NCBI GenBank assembly: GCA_017518785.1
Contig: JAFWUA010000123.1
Span: forward strand, 1-13,458
Reading direction: 5' to 3'
Length of the DNA stretch: 13,458 nt
DNA from: Neisseriaceae bacterium
Lineage (GTDB): Bacteria; Pseudomonadota; Gammaproteobacteria; Burkholderiales; Neisseriaceae
Below the pieces are notes generated by a model. The model did not search any database, was not told where the DNA came from, and was given only the letters and a program-made list of their open reading frames with translations. The position numbers were made by a program, and so were the translations under genes. Position 1 is the stretch's first letter; the number at the start of each line of letters is the position of its first letter. Shown piece after piece: positions 6,130 through 12,985 of the stretch.

Positions 6130-6651
6130 ATGAATTTTAATGAAGAACGCCCCAGCAAAACCCAAGTCAAAAAAAATATGAATGCCCTTCAAGATTTGGG
6201 AATGAGATTAACCGAATTTGCAAGCGATACTTTACTCAAAGCAGGTCTGCCGGAACATATTGTTAAAGCAGCAGCTGAATATCACAAAATAACTTCCAAT
6301 GGTGCTCTTAAAAGACAAGCACAATATATCGGTCGCCTCATGCGAGAAGCAAGCGATGAAGAAGTTGCACAAATAAAAAATTATCTATCAATCGTTGATG
6401 GTGATAATGCCGCTCACAATGCCCAAATGAAACGCATTGAACAATGGCGTGATAAATTATTAGCAGAAGATAACAACCTTACAAGCTATCTTAATAACTA
6501 TCCAAATGCCGATGCCAATGCTTTACGCACCCTAATTCGTAACGCAAGACGTGAGGCAGAATCAAGCAAACCACCAAAATCAGCTCGTGCCCTATTCCAA
6601 CAAATTAAAGCAGATATACAAAATCAAGCAATTTGTGTGAAAGATGAATAA
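6130..6651 (+). CDS. yjgA: DUF615 ribosome-associated protein YjgA/DarP
   Basis: YjgA, also named DarP, binds late 50S assembly intermediates and helps large-subunit maturation in E. coli. The 173 residues carry the family's C-terminal hallmark [30 protein letters not shown] (about residues 135-164; E. coli has [27 protein letters not shown]). They also carry the central [18 protein letters not shown] segment. The acidic N-terminal extension of the E. coli protein is short here. The protein is mostly helical and charged, with no signal peptide or membrane segment. The start follows AAGAGAAAA. The stop codon directly abuts the next start. The identification is strong. Confidence 0.93.
   Translation: [173 protein letters not shown]
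6245..6255 (+). repeat. DUS 11-base core in yjgA
   Basis: GTCTGCCGGAA preceded by G and followed by C, so perfect over 11 bases only. It encodes GLPEH. Confidence 0.7.
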
Positions 6652-7596
6652 ATGCCATACATCAAAACTGACTATACAGCACCAATCTGGCTACGCAGCG
6701 GACACGCACAAACCATAGTGCCAAAATTTCTACGTATTCCGGCAGTATCGTTTAGACGAGAATTACGTTTGGACTCTACCGGAAAAACTAATGTTGCTTA
6801 TGATTTTATTGATGGTGATAGCACATATCCTTTGATTGTAATGTTTCACGGTTTAGAAGGAAGCAGTAAAAGTCATTATGCACAAGCATTTGCAAGATAT
6901 GTACAACGTTTAAATTGGCGTTTAGTAGTACCTCATTTTCGCAGTTGTGGTGGTGTAGAAAATACTGCATCATTCTTTTATCATTCAGGAGATTCAGACG
7001 AAATATCTTTTGTATTAAATTCATTATCCAAAGAAAATTCCACTCCAATCTACGTAGTTGGAATCTCTTTGGGCGGAAACGCTTTGGCAAAATATTTAGG
7101 CGAAAACGGTAAAAATGCAATTGGCAACGCTGCCGCAGTAATCAGTGCTCCATTGGATTTAATCGAAGCCGATAAAGCTCTAAATCGCCAACCTACAAAA
7201 AAAATCTACACTACTTATTTTTTGCGTACCCTATTACCTAAAGCACGCATATTCTATCCAGAAAAAGACTGGGACAATTGCCATAGTCTAAAAGACTTTG
7301 ACAATCTATTTACCGCACCATTATATGGATTTGCCAATGCTGATGATTATTATCAAAAATCATCTGGAAAAAACTATCTACAATATATTCAAAAACCTAC
7401 CTTAATACTAAATGCAGAAAACGACCCTTTCTTACCAGCAAAAGCATTACCACGTGCCCACGAAGTATCTTCTAATGTATTCTTAATGCAGCCCAAAGGT
7501 GGAGGTCATGTTGGATTTCCTGATTTTTTTAGACAAGATCCCCTATCATGGTTACCTGAAACAGTATTGTCCTTTTTTACAAAACATAATTATTAA
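6652..7596 (+). CDS. alpha/beta hydrolase of the YheT family
   Basis: A 314-residue cytoplasmic alpha/beta hydrolase. The start PYIKTDYTAPIWLRSGHAQTIVP is typical of YheT/ABHD1-3 proteins (P-x-W-L-x-G-H-x-Q-T). The fold motifs are present: VMFHGLEGSSKS (oxyanion region), GISLGG with nucleophile S139, NAENDPFLP with acid D258 and GGGHVGF with catalytic H286. Family members are carboxylesterases or lipases whose natural substrates are mostly unknown. ATG follows the yjgA TAA with no gap, so the two genes are translationally coupled; a weak GAAAG lies in the end of yjgA. A DUS core (6737-6745) lies near the 5' end. An inverted DUS pair right behind the stop acts as likely terminator. Confidence 0.88.
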   Translation: MPYIKTDYTAPIWLRSGHAQTIVPKFLRIPAVSFRRELRLDSTGKTNVAYDFIDGDSTYPLIVMFHGLEGSSKSHYAQAFARYVQRLNWRLVVPHFRSCGGVENTASFFYHSGDSDEISFVLNSLSKENSTPIYVVGISLGGNALAKYLGENGKNAIGNAAAVISAPLDLIEADKALNRQPTKKIYTTYFLRTLLPKARIFYPEKDWDNCHSLKDFDNLFTAPLYGFANADDYYQKSSGKNYLQYIQKPTLILNAENDPFLPAKALPRAHEVSSNVFLMQPKGGGHVGFPDFFRQDPLSWLPETVLSFFTKHNY

Positions 7597-7598
7597 AT

Positions 7599-7634
7599 AG
7601 TCTGCCGGAAAATATTAAAACTTTCCGGCAGACT
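7599..7634. terminator. inverted DUS pair, bidirectional terminator
   Basis: Two perfect 13-mers, AGTCTGCCGGAAA (7599-7611) and its complement (7622-7634), with ten bases between. They sit between the convergent ends of the YheT-type gene (7596) and yihY (7657). TAATTTT follows on the plus strand. In Neisseria inverted DUS pairs often double as terminators; the placement here is exactly that. Confidence 0.8.
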
Positions 7635-7656
7635 AATTTTATAAGATAGTGTTAAA

Positions 7657-8472
7657 TTATTCACTATTTTTATTAGATGAATTTCTCCACTTAACCTTAT
7701 CTAACAAAACACACAATTTAACTCCATGTAAAAATAAAATCCAACTAATATCAATCCAAAGAAAAAAGAAAAACATAATCGAAAACGAACCATAAATATT
7801 AGTATAAGTTTTATTATATGAAACGTATGCTACAAAAAGAATCTTTACAATCCACCAACCAATACTCGACAAAAAAGATGCAATTAAAACAGCACTAAAC
7901 GCAATCTTACGATTAATAGCAACTGCATAAGTAACTGCAAAAATTGCCCACACAATTAAATAAGGCAAAATATCTGAAATATAATTCCAATGTAAGCTAT
8001 TTTGCAATAAACCACTTATATACAAAGCTCCTCCTAACCCCAATGGCGACAAAGTCATCAGAGTCCAATACGTACTCAAATTATTAAAAAAACGTCTTTT
8101 CTCTGAATTAGAAAGCTTGCAAACAATATACTCAAAATTCTTAAAAAACATCAAAGAAGAAAATAAAACTGCAATTAAACCAGTAATATTTAACCCCATA
8201 CTATTAGTTAAAAATTGCTCAAAATATTGAGAAATAACATCTTGATGTATTGGTAGAAAATTTGTTAATAAAAAATGCTTAATATATTCAGCGTATGTTT
8301 GGAAACTTTCCATTTGCATAAAAATGCCAAAGGAAACCATTAGAATTGGGAAAATAGCTAATAAAGTATAAAAACTCAAACTGGCTGCATATCCAAATAA
8401 TTCTTTATCATACAAACGTGATGAAATGGAAAGCACCCTACGAGCATTAGCATGAAAATCTTGTAAATTCAT
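7657..8472 (-). CDS. yihY: YihY/BrkB-family inner-membrane protein (UPF0761)
   Basis: A 271-residue polytopic membrane protein with about six hydrophobic segments. The family N-terminus FGYAASLSFYTLLAIFPILMVSFGIF is clear. Middle and C-terminal segments include FNNLSTYWTLMTLSPLGLGGALY, NRKIAFSAVLIASFLSSIGWWIVKILFVAYV and YGSFSIMFFFFLWIDISWILFLHG, all typical of YihY/YfkH (once called ribonuclease BN in error). The biochemical function is not established. I chose the ATG at 8472 because TTGGAG ends eight bases before it. An in-frame GTG at 8481 would add three residues but overlaps that ribosome site. An inverted DUS pair (8498-8536) sits 14 bases upstream of the ribosome site, so any transcript from upstream carries it as a 5' hairpin. 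Confidence 0.9.
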   Translation of the reverse strand: MNLQDFHANARRVLSISSRLYDKELFGYAASLSFYTLLAIFPILMVSFGIFMQMESFQTYAEYIKHFLLTNFLPIHQDVISQYFEQFLTNSMGLNITGLIAVLFSSLMFFKNFEYIVCKLSNSEKRRFFNNLSTYWTLMTLSPLGLGGALYISGLLQNSLHWNYISDILPYLIVWAIFAVTYAVAINRKIAFSAVLIASFLSSIGWWIVKILFVAYVSYNKTYTNIYGSFSIMFFFFLWIDISWILFLHGVKLCVLLDKVKWRNSSNKNSE

Positions 8473-8497
8473 GATATTCACTCCAACAATTACAAAT

Positions 8498-8536
8498 AGT
8501 CTGCCGGAAAGTGCTGAATAATTTTTCCGGCAGACT
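8498..8536. terminator. inverted DUS pair between the DUF4298 gene and yihY
   Basis: Perfect 13-mers at 8498-8510 (plus) and 8524-8536 (minus) form a 13-base stem with a 13-base loop. It could end the transcript of the DUF4298-type gene. It also lies just before the yihY ribosome site, so it may reduce read-through into yihY. A TATAAT at 8577-8572 on the minus strand is a possible yihY -10, but no good -35 accompanies it. Confidence 0.65.
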
Positions 8537-8684
8537 TATATAATATAAAACTAATAAATATTTCCAGTAATATTATAATCATCATTTTAATTATATAACA
8601 GAATATTTTAATCTAATATTGCCACATTTCATTAGTAGATTAATTGTAGCAACATCTGATGTAAAGTTTATTTTCATAATTTTC

Positions 8685-8984
8685 TTAAATTCTATTTTTC
8701 AATATATCACAGGCTTGCTCAATCATTTGAAAGGCGATTTCTCGTACATGAATTATTTCATTATAAACTAAATCTTCAGAAAGTACTCCTGCTGCTATAT
8801 CTGTCGGAATATCCATTTCTCTATCAGAATACCATTGTTCGCTACCATAATATTTAAATAGTTGACACATTTTTTCTTTAATATTCTCCATCTGGTTAAG
8901 TTGTTCTTCCAAACAATTAATTGCATCGTGGCATTCATTTAGAATTGCTTCCATTTTTTGGATTCGTTTTATACCGTTGTCCAT
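8685..8984 (-). CDS. DUF4298-like small protein
   Basis: A 99-residue cytoplasmic protein. Residues 5-45 are a heptad-like helical stretch (RIQKMEAILNECHDAINCLEEQLNQ). Then come YYGSEQWYSDREMDIP and GVLSEDLVYNEI, which match my recollection of the DUF4298 family (short helix, Y-Y-G-S-x-x-W, G-V-L-S-E-D-x-x-Y). No function is known for the family. AAGGAA lies about six bases before the ATG. It is a single gene between yihY and the divergent dsbC, with an unpaired DUS (9022-9034) and a weak TATAAA -10 upstream. Since it is not a typical core gene it may have been acquired, but base use does not visibly differ. Confidence 0.75.
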   Translation of the reverse strand: MDNGIKRIQKMEAILNECHDAINCLEEQLNQMENIKEKMCQLFKYYGSEQWYSDREMDIPTDIAAGVLSEDLVYNEIIHVREIAFQMIEQACDILKNRI

Positions 8985-9021
8985 ATTCTTTCCTTATTGT
9001 AAATTTAAGTTATTAATTTGT

Positions 9022-9034
9022 TTTCCGGCAGACT
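9022..9034 (-). repeat. DUS, perfect 13-mer, in a divergent promoter region
   Basis: An unpaired minus-orientation copy between the DUF4298-type gene and dsbC, in the presumed leader of the former. Confidence 0.85.
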
Positions 9035-9121
9035 ATTTTATAGTATTATGAGGCACTTTGTCGGATATTTTTAATTTGTGTCATCATTACAAACTTAAAA
9101 CTTAAACATTAAGAGGAAATT

Positions 9122-9865
9122 ATGAACATTGCAACAAAATGTTACGGAATTTTATTAGCAACGCTGCTGTTAGGTGCTTGCGGACTTAATCAAACCCAAG
9201 CTAAAACGCCTGCACAGGTTAAGAGTGTTTTAGAACAGGAGTATAAGGATCAAAATATTGAAGTAACTTCTATCAAGCAATCGCCAGTTTCTGGGTGGTA
9301 TGAAGCGGTTCTATCTGGAAATCAGCTGATTTATGTGGATAAAGATGCTCGTTATATTTTGGACGGCGAATTAATTGATTTGAAAGAGAAGAAGAATCTT
9401 ACCGCTGTACGCCAAAAGGAATTAAACAAAGTAGATTTTTCGCAATTGCCACTTGATGATGCTATCAAAGAAGTTCGCGGTAACGGTCAGAATAAAATTG
9501 TAGTGTTTAGTGACCCTGATTGTCCTTATTGTCATAAATTGGAAGTTGAATTTGGGAAACTAACCGATGTAACTATTTATACGATTCTGATTCCGATTGA
9601 TACCTTGCACCCCAATGCTCGTTACCATTCGGAACAATTGTGGTGTCAAAAAGACCGTACCAATGCTTGGATTTCTTATATGCGTAATGGCAAAGCTCCA
9701 CAAAAGGTTGATAGTTGCGAAAATCCTATCGAACGAAATCTATCTGTGGCTGATAAGTTAGGTTTTCACGGCACTCCAACTATTGTTTTTCCTAATGGAC
9801 AGGTAATGCCGGGATATGCACCAGCAAATGTATTACAAAAAACCATTGTAGAAAATCAATCTTAA
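9122..9865 (+). CDS. dsbC: thiol:disulfide interchange protein DsbC, predicted lipoprotein
   Basis: DsbC is the periplasmic disulfide isomerase that repairs wrongly paired cysteines. 247 residues. The N-terminus is a signal peptide with lipobox LLGAC, so C20 is probably lipidated and the protein membrane-tethered. An N-terminal dimerisation domain (about 30-95) leads into a thioredoxin fold with the redox motif CPYC (C134, C137) in VVFSDPDCPYCHKLE. The cis-proline loop GTPTIVFPNG and the second cysteine pair (LWCQ and DSCEN) are also present. KEVRGNG before the active site is the usual DsbC linker. AAGAGGAAAT gives a strong ribosome site. An inverted DUS pair behind the stop separates it from the next gene. 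DsbG is the alternative, but the short length and neisserial likeness favour DsbC. Confidence 0.92.
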   Translation: MNIATKCYGILLATLLLGACGLNQTQAKTPAQVKSVLEQEYKDQNIEVTSIKQSPVSGWYEAVLSGNQLIYVDKDARYILDGELIDLKEKKNLTAVRQKELNKVDFSQLPLDDAIKEVRGNGQNKIVVFSDPDCPYCHKLEVEFGKLTDVTIYTILIPIDTLHPNARYHSEQLWCQKDRTNAWISYMRNGKAPQKVDSCENPIERNLSVADKLGFHGTPTIVFPNGQVMPGYAPANVLQKTIVENQS

Positions 9866-9874
9866 TGAATAACC

Positions 9875-9925
9875 TTTCCGGCAGACTTTATAAATAATCT
9901 ATAAAATCACATAGTCTGCCGGAAA
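9875..9925. terminator. inverted DUS pair after dsbC
   Basis: The complement copy (9875-9887) and a perfect plus copy (9913-9925) form a 13-base stem with a 25-base loop, ending 12 bases before the next start. The order is opposite to the other pairs (TTTCC arm first). Its GGAAAAG end lies near enough to the next ATG to act as a weak ribosome site as well. Confidence 0.65.
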
Positions 9926-9937
9926 AGTTTTAAAAGA

Positions 9938-10621
9938 ATGTCAGTCATGCGTAATATAATTATTGTAAGTTGCTTATTATTTTCGCCCCTTTTACGTGCC
10001 GAATCTTTGAATTACAACGTGATTAGTCTATCCACCACCGTTCAAGAAAGCGTACAAAATGACACTATGCAAGTAACATTTAGCATAGAAGAACAAGGAC
10101 ACGATAGAGTTACAGTTAGCAATGCTGTAACCGAAAGGAGTAATCGTGTTTTACAATATTTACGTGGAAAAAAATCATTAAATAGCCAATTGAGTGCTCG
10201 TCATGCCTATCCATCTTACATCGACAACAATCCTAAAAACGGCACCATTTGGCACGATAGTATCCATATCAATGTTGATAGCAAAAATATAGATGAATTA
10301 TCACAAGCAATTGCACAGGTACAAAAAGATGCCGCAGTAAGCCAACTTACATTTACAGTTTCTAATAAACGTCAAAATGAAATAAATGAACGCTTACTGA
10401 CACGTGCAATTGAACAATTTCGCAATAAAGCTAAAACAATCACCAAAGCTATGGGTGGCAGTAATTATAAAATTATCAATATGGATATTAACGAAAACGG
10501 CAGAGTCATGACTCACGCTGCTACTCGTATGTTAAAAAGTGCCGAAAGTGCAATGATGGATATTGAATCTGGAAATAGCGAAGTTGGAATTAATATTTCC
10601 GGCAGTATTCAAGTACAATAG
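9938..10621 (+). CDS. periplasmic SIMPL-domain (DUF541) protein
   Basis: A 227-residue exported protein. Residues 1-21 form a signal peptide (RNIIIVSCLLFSPLLRA, cleavage before ES). The rest is a SIMPL/DUF541 domain: a start with NVISLSTTVQESVQNDTMQVTFSIEEQG, a middle with SQAIAQVQKDAAVSQLTFTVSN, and a helix LLTRAIEQFRNKAKTITKAMGG typical of the family. Members (for example YggE of E. coli, Omp28 of Brucella) are periplasmic or outer-membrane associated; function is poorly defined, and stress protection has been suggested. Either ATG 9938 or ATG 9947 may be the start; both have only weak ribosome sites. It ends in SIQVQ, with a DUS core at 10597. A small membrane-protein gene follows after 29 bases. 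Confidence 0.82.
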   Translation: MSVMRNIIIVSCLLFSPLLRAESLNYNVISLSTTVQESVQNDTMQVTFSIEEQGHDRVTVSNAVTERSNRVLQYLRGKKSLNSQLSARHAYPSYIDNNPKNGTIWHDSIHINVDSKNIDELSQAIAQVQKDAAVSQLTFTVSNKRQNEINERLLTRAIEQFRNKAKTITKAMGGSNYKIINMDINENGRVMTHAATRMLKSAESAMMDIESGNSEVGINISGSIQVQ

Positions 10622-10650
10622 AAATCTGATTTAACATTTGGAGTACTAAC

Positions 10651-10770
10651 ATGAAAAACATAATGATTATTCTTGCAATTGTGGCATTTATTGCTGCTGG
10701 TGCATGGCTATTGGCACAATTTACTGGCTTCGAAATATCGTGGCAATCGGTTACTAATCTTTTCCGTTGA
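10651..10770 (+). CDS. 39-residue single-span membrane protein
   Basis: An open frame of 40 codons including TGA, beginning MKNIMIILAIVAFIAAGAWL. It has a strong ribosome site, GGAG, seven bases before the ATG. Residues 4-23 are a clear hydrophobic helix, followed by a polar tail with two Trp and ending FR. It lies 29 bases after the SIMPL gene and 30 bases before the convergent csdL stop, filling the gap neatly. I do not recognise a family. Good ribosome site, normal codon use and snug fit support a real gene; a function is not inferred. Confidence 0.65.
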   Translation: MKNIMIILAIVAFIAAGAWLLAQFTGFEISWQSVTNLFR

Positions 10771-10800
10771 TAACAAAATTCATCAAGCCAAAGTTTTAAA

Positions 10801-11574
10801 CTACCTTTCCGGCAGACTGGCTATATATTCCAAAGCAGCGTTAGCTAAATACATTCCAAAAGTAGCGGTTACCGTCATCAGAGCACCGTAACCTGCACAA
10901 GATAGTCCTTGTGGAGCTACATCGCAATTACTTGCAGTTTGTGGTGGGATAACATTTTCTTCTGAATAAACGCACGGTACTCGCATTTTTCCCTGTTTGG
11001 GAAAATCATAATAACGGCGAAGACGATAACGCATATTAGCTAACAATTTATCACAACGCACATCAGATAAATCAGCATAGCTAATTTTTTCCGGCAGTCT
11101 TTGTCCCCCTGCCCCACCTGATACGATAAATGACTGTCCCTTACGTACAAAATAATCAGCCATAGCCGCTTTAACACGCATTTGATCAATCGCATCAATC
11201 ACAAAATCAAAATTCTCATCAAATATTTCCGGCAGATTATTTTCATCAACAAAATCCTCAATCGTTGTTACTTCACATTGAGTTTGAATAGAAAGAATAC
11301 GCTCTCTCATCGCATAAACTTTGGGTTTTCCGATATTTTCATTAATAGCATGAAGCTGGCGATTAACATTAGACTCTGCCACATTATCCAAATCAATCAA
11401 AGTTATCTTGCCAATGCCACTGCGTGCCAAAGCCTCCACCACCCAAGAACCAACACCGCCTAAACCAACCACGCACACACTTGCTTGATTAAAACGCTGC
11501 AAACATGCACTACCATATAAACGCTCGATACCACCGAAACGCCTTTTAAAAGAAGATTGCGAATAGAAATCCAT
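10801..11574 (-). CDS. tcdA: tRNA threonylcarbamoyladenosine dehydratase TcdA (CsdL)
   Basis: An E1-like, ATP-dependent enzyme that dehydrates t6A at tRNA position 37 to cyclic ct6A. 257 residues from the ATG at 11574. The N-terminus has RFGGIERLYG, the nucleotide-binding loop GLGGVGSW (37-44), then ARSGIGKITLIDLDNVAESNVNRQLHA (the conserved N-x-N-R-Q), FVIDAIDQMRVKAAM, SGGAGGQ, the R-x-P-C-V-Y-S-E-E segment and GAxMTVTATFGM near the end, all as in E. coli CsdL. An upstream TTG at 11592 would add six residues without a ribosome site. A perfect DUS forms the last sense codons (SLPER stop), and two DUS cores lie within (11089, 11227). It is divergent from the universal stress gene. Confidence 0.94.
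   Translation of the reverse strand: MDFYSQSSFKRRFGGIERLYGSACLQRFNQASVCVVGLGGVGSWVVEALARSGIGKITLIDLDNVAESNVNRQLHAINENIGKPKVYAMRERILSIQTQCEVTTIEDFVDENNLPEIFDENFDFVIDAIDQMRVKAAMADYFVRKGQSFIVSGGAGGQRLPEKISYADLSDVRCDKLLANMRYRLRRYYDFPKQGKMRVPCVYSEENVIPPQTASNCDVAPQGLSCAGYGALMTVTATFGMYLANAALEYIASLPER
10806..10818 (-). repeat. DUS, perfect 13-mer, at the 3' end of tcdA
   Basis: Encodes the last residues SLPE of TcdA, ending five bases before the last base of the stop codon. Unpaired. Confidence 0.85.
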
Positions 11575-11603
11575 ATATATGAGATAAATCAAATAATCAT
11601 TAA

Positions 11604-11632
11604 AAGATACTTGGGCAAACCACTCTATTCAA
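11604..11632 (-). promoter_or_regulatory. tcdA promoter
   Basis: On the minus strand TTGAAT (11632-11627), a 17-base spacer and TATCTT (11609-11604). The start of transcription would be about 20-25 bases before the ATG at 11574. It overlaps the oppositely directed promoter at 11611-11639. Confidence 0.5.
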
Positions 11633-11639
11633 TTATACT
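11611..11639 (+). promoter_or_regulatory. promoter of the universal stress gene
   Basis: TTGGGC (11611-11616), a 17-base spacer and TATACT (11634-11639). Transcription would begin near 11646, leaving a leader of about 55 bases that contains the small inverted repeat CCACATAACGTGG. Confidence 0.6.
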
Positions 11640-11700
11640 CCAAACATTGTCAATTCCACATAACGTGGGCAACTACAATCTAAAATGGGAGAGAATAAAA

Positions 11701-12192
11701 ATGCTCTATAAACATCTTGTGGTAGCAGTAGATGGTAGTCGTACTTCCTTGATGGCATTGAATCACGCTTCGAAATTAGCGGTTTTATCTGACGCAGATA
11801 TTACTTTGGTAAACATTGCCAATCCATCAGAATATATGGCATTAGCACCAGAATTTTTACAGCATGAAAGCTATGAATCTGCTGCAATGGCACAAGGCAA
11901 CGAAGTATTAGACTATGCTGAAAAAGTAGCACGCGAAACCGGAGTAAAAAATGTACATCGTCATTTAGCAGTTTCTGTCAAAGGAACGCGTGATATGGCA
12001 CAACAATTAGTAAATTATGCCGAAGAACAAAATGCAGATTTATTAGTATTAGGCACACATGGTCGCACTGGCTTAATGCACCTACTGATGGGAAGTTTTG
12101 CCGAAACAGTTATGCGACAAAGCACTTTGCCACTTCTAATTTTGCGTGGCACTCATTCAGATGAGAAAACAGAATCAAAAGATCAAAAATAA
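11701..12192 (+). CDS. universal stress protein, UspA superfamily, ATP-binding type
   Basis: A single-domain, 163-residue cytoplasmic USP. It begins LYKHLVVAVDGSRTSLMAL, with the usual strand and Asp13-like position. It ends with the ATP-binding motif G-x2-G-x9-G-S (GTHGRTGLMHLLMGS) and LLILRG. The intact motif puts it with the ATP-binding (UspFG/MJ0577-like) members rather than the non-binding UspA type. The frame is open upstream to 11557, but ATG 11701 is the start: GGGAGAG lies seven bases before it and homology begins there. It has its own promoter and a strong terminator, so it is a single-gene unit. The specific stress it serves cannot be read from sequence. Confidence 0.9.
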   Translation: MLYKHLVVAVDGSRTSLMALNHASKLAVLSDADITLVNIANPSEYMALAPEFLQHESYESAAMAQGNEVLDYAEKVARETGVKNVHRHLAVSVKGTRDMAQQLVNYAEEQNADLLVLGTHGRTGLMHLLMGSFAETVMRQSTLPLLILRGTHSDEKTESKDQK

Positions 12193-12211
12193 ATCCTTTT
12201 CAATTTAACAC

Positions 12212-12239
12212 AAGGCAGTTTGACAAACTGCCTTTTTTA
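12212..12239 (+). terminator. intrinsic terminator after the universal stress gene
   Basis: AAGGCAGTTT and AAACTGCCTT form a perfect ten-base stem around GAC, followed by a run of T. It separates the stress gene from nudF. Confidence 0.92.
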
Positions 12240-12254
12240 TCTGAAAGCACAATC

Positions 12255-12788
12255 ATGATTGAAGCAGAAACAAAATTAAACAGTCGCACAGTCTTACAAG
12301 GAAAAGTATTGCATGTTTGCGTTGATGAAGTAAAACTACCCAATGGAAATACCGCAGAACGAGAAGTTGTACACCACCCTGGTGCAGTTGCAATATTAGC
12401 AATCACCGATGATGAAAAAATAATCTTGGTTGAACAATATCGCTACCCTTGCTCTCAAACTCTATTAGAAATTCCAGCCGGAAAATTAGATATACAAGGC
12501 GAAAGCCCTCAACAATGTGCCTTACGAGAATTAGCCGAAGAAACTCCATACACCGCACAATCAGTTGAGCTAATTTATACTTTCTATACATCTGCCGGAT
12601 TTTCCGATGAAAAATTATATTTATATCAAGCACATGACTTATGTAAAAACAGTACCGCACGTGCCGATGAAGACGAATTTTTACAGCTTGTTATGATGGA
12701 TAAAAAAGAAGCTGCCGATGCACTTAATAATGGACGCATTCTTGACGTAAAAACCATTGTAGCCATGCAATATTGGTTATCTCAATAA
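12255..12788 (+). CDS. nudF: Nudix hydrolase, ADP-ribose pyrophosphatase type (NudF)
   Basis: Hydrolyses ADP-ribose (and related sugar nucleotides) to AMP and ribose 5-phosphate. 177 residues. After LNSRTVLQGKVLHVCVDEVKLPNG and VVHHPGAVAILAITDDEKIILVEQYR (both typical of the ADP-ribose subfamily) comes the Nudix box from G76: GKLDIQGESPQQCALRELAE then ETPY. R91, E92, E95 and E96, which bind the metal, are kept. Two departures from the consensus are visible: six instead of five residues between G76 and E83, and Pro98 in place of the late Gly. A weak GAAAG lies nine bases before the ATG. It begins only 16 bases after the preceding terminator's T-run, so its promoter must overlap that region. 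A partial DUS (12591-12600) lies inside. Confidence 0.88.
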   Translation: MIEAETKLNSRTVLQGKVLHVCVDEVKLPNGNTAEREVVHHPGAVAILAITDDEKIILVEQYRYPCSQTLLEIPAGKLDIQGESPQQCALRELAEETPYTAQSVELIYTFYTSAGFSDEKLYLYQAHDLCKNSTARADEDEFLQLVMMDKKEAADALNNGRILDVKTIVAMQYWLSQ

Positions 12789-12804
12789 AAGCACCCATTT
12801 CAAA

Positions 12805-12870
12805 AACTTCTGCAAAACCAGATTCGTCATTCTGAACATTAGGCGAAAAATATTTATTGGTATTTACTTT
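12805..12870 (-). repeat. palindromic element, fragment (copy 3)
   Basis: AAAACTTCTGCAAAAC then ATTCGTCATTCTGAAC resemble the left part of the element at 12986. The right half is not recognisable. Boundaries are approximate. Confidence 0.45.
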
Positions 12871-12947
12871 GCTTACATTCAAATTCGGCAGTAAAAGATA
12901 GTTTTTAAAAGTTCTCATTTATACCTTTTATAATCTTTGAATTTTAA

Positions 12948-12985
12948 AGTCTGCCGGAAAAGTATTTAAACTTTTCCGGTAGACT
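12948..12985. terminator. inverted DUS pair (one arm with a mismatch)
   Basis: A perfect DUS (12948-12960) pairs with TTTCCGGTAGACT (12973-12985), which has T for C at one position, giving one G-T wobble in one strand's transcript. It could terminate nudF transcription, though it lies 160 bases after the stop. Confidence 0.6.

Noticed and set aside
8591..8677. 28-residue minus-strand frame (MKINFTSDV...)
   Set aside because: No ribosome site, very AT-rich DNA, no recognisable feature; likely chance.
10673..10891. 72-residue plus-strand open frame overlapping the small membrane gene and the tcdA end
   Set aside because: It has no ribosome site, runs antisense through tcdA, and overlaps the better supported frame at 10651.
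11182..11463. 93-residue plus-strand open frame inside tcdA
   Set aside because: Antisense shadow of a conserved gene, with no coding character.
11557..11700. 48-residue N-terminal extension of the universal stress protein
   Set aside because: A good ribosome site and the start of homology are both at ATG 11701, and the promoter at 11611-11639 lies inside the extension.
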